From NCBI RefSeq assembly GCF_001905385.1, contig NZ_LIPF01000012.1, forward strand, positions 165,727 to 229,726: a stretch of 64,000 nt of DNA, read 5' to 3'. Under the pieces are notes generated by a model. That model saw only the letters and a program-made list of their open reading frames with translations. It was not told the DNA's origin and did no database searches. Positions 61,394 through 64,000 of the stretch are shown here, piece after piece (position 1 is the first letter of the stretch; each line of letters opens with the position of its first letter). Made by a program: the position numbers and the translations under genes. The DNA comes from Streptomyces sp. CB02414 (GTDB lineage Bacteria > Actinomycetota > Actinomycetes > Streptomycetales > Streptomycetaceae).

Positions 61394-63951
61394 ACACCAC
61401 CGACACCACCGACACCGCCCCGCGAGGGCGCGCCCTGCCGGTCACCGACCTCTCCCTCGTCGTGCTGATCGGCGCCTCCGGCTCCGGCAAGTCCACCTTC
61501 GCCCGGCGCCACTTCAAGCCCACCGAGGTCATCTCCTCGGACTTCTGCCGGGGTCTGGTCGCCGACGACGAGAACGACCAGAGCGCCAGCCGGGACGCCT
61601 TCGACGTCCTGCACTACATCGCCGGCAAGCGCCTCGCCGCCGGCCGCCGCACCGTCGTCGACGCGACCAACGTGCAGCAGGACGCCCGGCGTCAGCTGAT
61701 CGAGCTGGCCCGCAAGCACGACGTCCTGCCCATCGCCGTCGTCCTCGACGTGCCCGAGCAGGTGTGCGCCGAGCGCAACGCCACCCGCGCCGACCGCGCC
61801 GACATGCCCCGTCGGGTCATCCAGCGCCACACCCGCGAACTCCGCCGCTCCCTGCGCCACCTGGAGCGCGAGGGCTTCCGCAAGGTGCACGTGCTGCGCG
61901 GCGCGGAGGACGTCGAGCAGGCCACGGTCGTCACCGAGAAGCGGTACAACGACCTCACCCACCTCACCGGCCCCTTCGACATCGTCGGCGACGTCCACGG
62001 CTGCGCGTCCGAGCTGGAGACCCTGCTCGGCAGGCTCGGCTACACCGACGGCGTCCACCCCGACGGCCGCACCGCCGTCTTCGTCGGCGACCTCGTCGAC
62101 CGCGGCCCGGACAGCCCCGGCGTCCTGCGCCGCGTGATGTCCATGGTGAAGTCGGGCAACGCCCTGTGCGTGCCCGGCAACCACGAGAACAAGTACGGCC
62201 GCCACCTGCGCGGCCGCAAGGTCCAGCAGACCCACGGACTCGCCGAGACGGTCGAGCAGATGGACGGCGAGAGCGAGGAGTTCCGCACCGAGGTGCGGGA
62301 GTTCATCGACGGCCTGGTCAGCCACTACGTCCTCGACGGCGGCCAGCTGGTGGTCTGCCACGCCGGCCTGCCCGAGAAGTACCACGGCCGCACCTCCGGC
62401 CGGGTCCGCTCGCACGCCCTGTACGGCGACACCACCGGCGAGACCGACGAGTTCGGGCTGCCGGTGCGCTACCCGTGGGCCGAGGACTACCGGGGCCGCG
62501 CCGCCGTCGTCTACGGCCACACCCCGGTCCCCGAGGCGACCTGGCTCAACAACACCATCTGCCTGGACACCGGCGCCGTCTTCGGCGGCAAGCTCACCGC
62601 GCTGCGCTGGCCGGAGCGCGAGCTGGTCGACGTACCGGCCGAGCGGGTCTGGTACGAGCCGGCCAGGCCGCTGCGCACCGAGGCGCCCGGCGGACACGAC
62701 GGCCGGCCGCTCGACCTGGCGGACGTGCACGGCCGCCGGGTGGTGGAGACCCGGCACGCGGGACGGATCACCGTGCGCGAGGAGAACGCCGCGGCGGCCC
62801 TGGAGGTCATGAGCCGCTTCGCGACCGACCCCCGGCTGCTGCCGTACCTCCCGCCGACCATGGCGCCGACCGCCACCTCCGGCGTGGACGGCTACCTGGA
62901 GCACCCGCAGGAGGCGTTCGCGCAGTACGCGGCGGACGGTGTGGCGCGGGTCGTGTGCGAGGAGAAGCACATGGGTTCCCGGGCGGTGGCGCTGGTCTGC
63001 CGCGACGCGGAGACGGCCCGCACCCGCTTCGGGGTGGACGGCGGTCCCGCCGGCTCCCTCTACACCCGTACCGGCCGCCCCTTCCTCGACGACGCCTCGG
63101 TCACCGAGGCGATCCTGGACCGGCTGCGCACCGCGATCGGCGAGGCGGGACTGTGGGAGGAGCTGGCCACCGGCTGGCTGCTCCTCGACACCGAGCTGAT
63201 GCCCTGGTCGCTGAAGGCCGCGGGGCTGCTCCGCTCCCAGTACGCCGCCGTGGGCGCCGCCTCCGGCGCGGTGTTCCCGGGTGCGCTGGCCGCCCTGGAG
63301 GGCGCCGCCGCGCGCGGCGTCGAGGTGAAGGACCTCCTCGACCGCCAGCGCGAACGGTCCGCCGACGCCGCCGCGTTCACCGACGCCTACCGGCGCTACT
63401 GCTGGCCCACCGACGGCCTGGACGGCGTCCACCTGGCCCCGTTCCAGATCCTCGCCGTCCAGGGCCGCAGCCTGGCCGCCGTGCCGCACGACGAGCAGCT
63501 GGCCCTGATCGACCGGATGGTCGAGCACGACGGCAGCGGCCTGCTGCGCACCACCCGGCGGCTGTACGTCGACACCGCCGACCCCGACTCGGTGCGCGCC
63601 GGCGTCGACTGGTGGCTGGAGATGACCGGCCGCGGCGGCGAGGGCATGGTCGTCAAGCCGGTCGGCGCGCTGGTGCGGGACGGCAAGGACCGTCTGGTGC
63701 AGCCCGGCATCAAGTGCCGGGGCCGCGAGTACCTGCGGATCATCTACGGCCCCGAGTACACGCGCCCCGACAACCTCGCCCGGCTGCGGCAGCGGTTCCT
63801 GGGCCACAAGCGGTCCCTGGCGATCCGCGAGTACGCCCTCGGCCTGGAAGCCCTGGACCGCCTGGCGGACGGCGAGCCGCTGTGGCGGGTGCACGAGGCG
63901 GTGTTCGGGGTGCTGGCGCTGGAGTCGGAGCCCGTCGACCCGAGGCTCTAG
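61390..63951 (+). CDS. pnkp: Polynucleotide kinase-phosphatase-ligase Pnkp (RNA repair)
   Basis: 853 residues. Kinase: GASGSGKST (28-36). Phosphatase: GDVHGC (~200), GDLVDRG, GNHENKYGR. Adenylyltransferase/ligase: CEEKHMGSRAV with nucleophile Lys526, then EGMVVKP and the IKCRGREYLRI block. This is the full three-module bacterial Pnkp, which with Hen1 heals and seals broken tRNA. The stop lies 49 bp before the window end. Confidence 0.97.
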   Translation: MNTTDTTDTAPRGRALPVTDLSLVVLIGASGSGKSTFARRHFKPTEVISSDFCRGLVADDENDQSASRDAFDVLHYIAGKRLAAGRRTVVDATNVQQDARRQLIELARKHDVLPIAVVLDVPEQVCAERNATRADRADMPRRVIQRHTRELRRSLRHLEREGFRKVHVLRGAEDVEQATVVTEKRYNDLTHLTGPFDIVGDVHGCASELETLLGRLGYTDGVHPDGRTAVFVGDLVDRGPDSPGVLRRVMSMVKSGNALCVPGNHENKYGRHLRGRKVQQTHGLAETVEQMDGESEEFRTEVREFIDGLVSHYVLDGGQLVVCHAGLPEKYHGRTSGRVRSHALYGDTTGETDEFGLPVRYPWAEDYRGRAAVVYGHTPVPEATWLNNTICLDTGAVFGGKLTALRWPERELVDVPAERVWYEPARPLRTEAPGGHDGRPLDLADVHGRRVVETRHAGRITVREENAAAALEVMSRFATDPRLLPYLPPTMAPTATSGVDGYLEHPQEAFAQYAADGVARVVCEEKHMGSRAVALVCRDAETARTRFGVDGGPAGSLYTRTGRPFLDDASVTEAILDRLRTAIGEAGLWEELATGWLLLDTELMPWSLKAAGLLRSQYAAVGAASGAVFPGALAALEGAAARGVEVKDLLDRQRERSADAAAFTDAYRRYCWPTDGLDGVHLAPFQILAVQGRSLAAVPHDEQLALIDRMVEHDGSGLLRTTRRLYVDTADPDSVRAGVDWWLEMTGRGGEGMVVKPVGALVRDGKDRLVQPGIKCRGREYLRIIYGPEYTRPDNLARLRQRFLGHKRSLAIREYALGLEALDRLADGEPLWRVHEAVFGVLALESEPVDPRL

Positions 63952-64000
63952 CTGTGTTGACCGGACAGGTTGGTGACACGGCTGGCTGGTGTCTGGCCGC

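Noticed and set aside
61033..63894. 953-codon open frame on the minus strand
   Set aside because: Antisense to Hen1/Pnkp, no domain visible; the plus strand carries complete catalytic motifs.
63952..64000. Start of a further gene at the right edge
   Set aside because: Only 49 bp remain; no start codon with a site can be judged.

Overview
The window looks like Streptomyces chromosome, probably an arm. GC is very high, third codon positions are almost all G/C, GTG starts and 4-nt stop/start overlaps are common, and the families are actinobacterial (WYL and GlxA regulators, SepF-like protein, F420-type LLM oxidoreductase, Pnkp/Hen1). All functions are assigned by reading the translations; no database search was run.

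1-16.1 kb is the right part of a salicylate/thiazoline nonribosomal peptide cluster: a partial Cy-A-MT-PCP-TE cysteine module, a saccharopine-dehydrogenase-like reductase, a thiazolinyl imide reductase fused to a methyltransferase, a P450, a type II thioesterase, a free methyltransferase, two ABC exporter half-subunits and a salicylate synthase. The order matches the S. coelicolor coelibactin (putative zincophore) cluster as I remember it. 16.0-19.4 kb holds zinc-starvation genes: cysteine-free ribosomal paralogues L28, S14 and L32, wrecked L31 and CobW copies, an intact CobW/YciC-type GTPase, and a good Zur box before the L32-GTPase operon. The metallophore and zinc-sparing genes therefore form one zinc-limitation neighbourhood.

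19.4-44 kb is a mosaic accessory stretch with many broken genes: merA fragment, lipA with an amber codon, E2 core without lipoyl domain, TetR with TGA at an expected Cys position, MFS and CcdA fragments, IS debris, and an MBL/CocE chimera. Intact units inside it include a CGNR regulator/LLM pair, a GlxA regulator/isochorismatase pair, a sulfide-persulfide detoxification operon (CstB-like dioxygenase, two rhodanese proteins, TauE exporter) with matching CsoR/CstR-type operators and a CstR-like repressor 4 kb away, a RidA/WYL pair, a methyltransferase-SET operon and a protein of tandem Clp-N repeats.

44-64 kb looks like stable chromosome: a HEAT protein with a MerR-HEAT fusion regulator, threonine dehydratase, a B12-riboswitch-controlled cbiMNQO cobalt importer, K+ and ClC channels, a giant FAD/Fe-S oxidoreductase, a SepF-like protein, an ATPase-MazG pair, an F420-type LLM enzyme, and the Hen1-Pnkp RNA repair pair at the right edge. 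No tRNA, rRNA, CRISPR array, complete insertion sequence or replication origin was seen.
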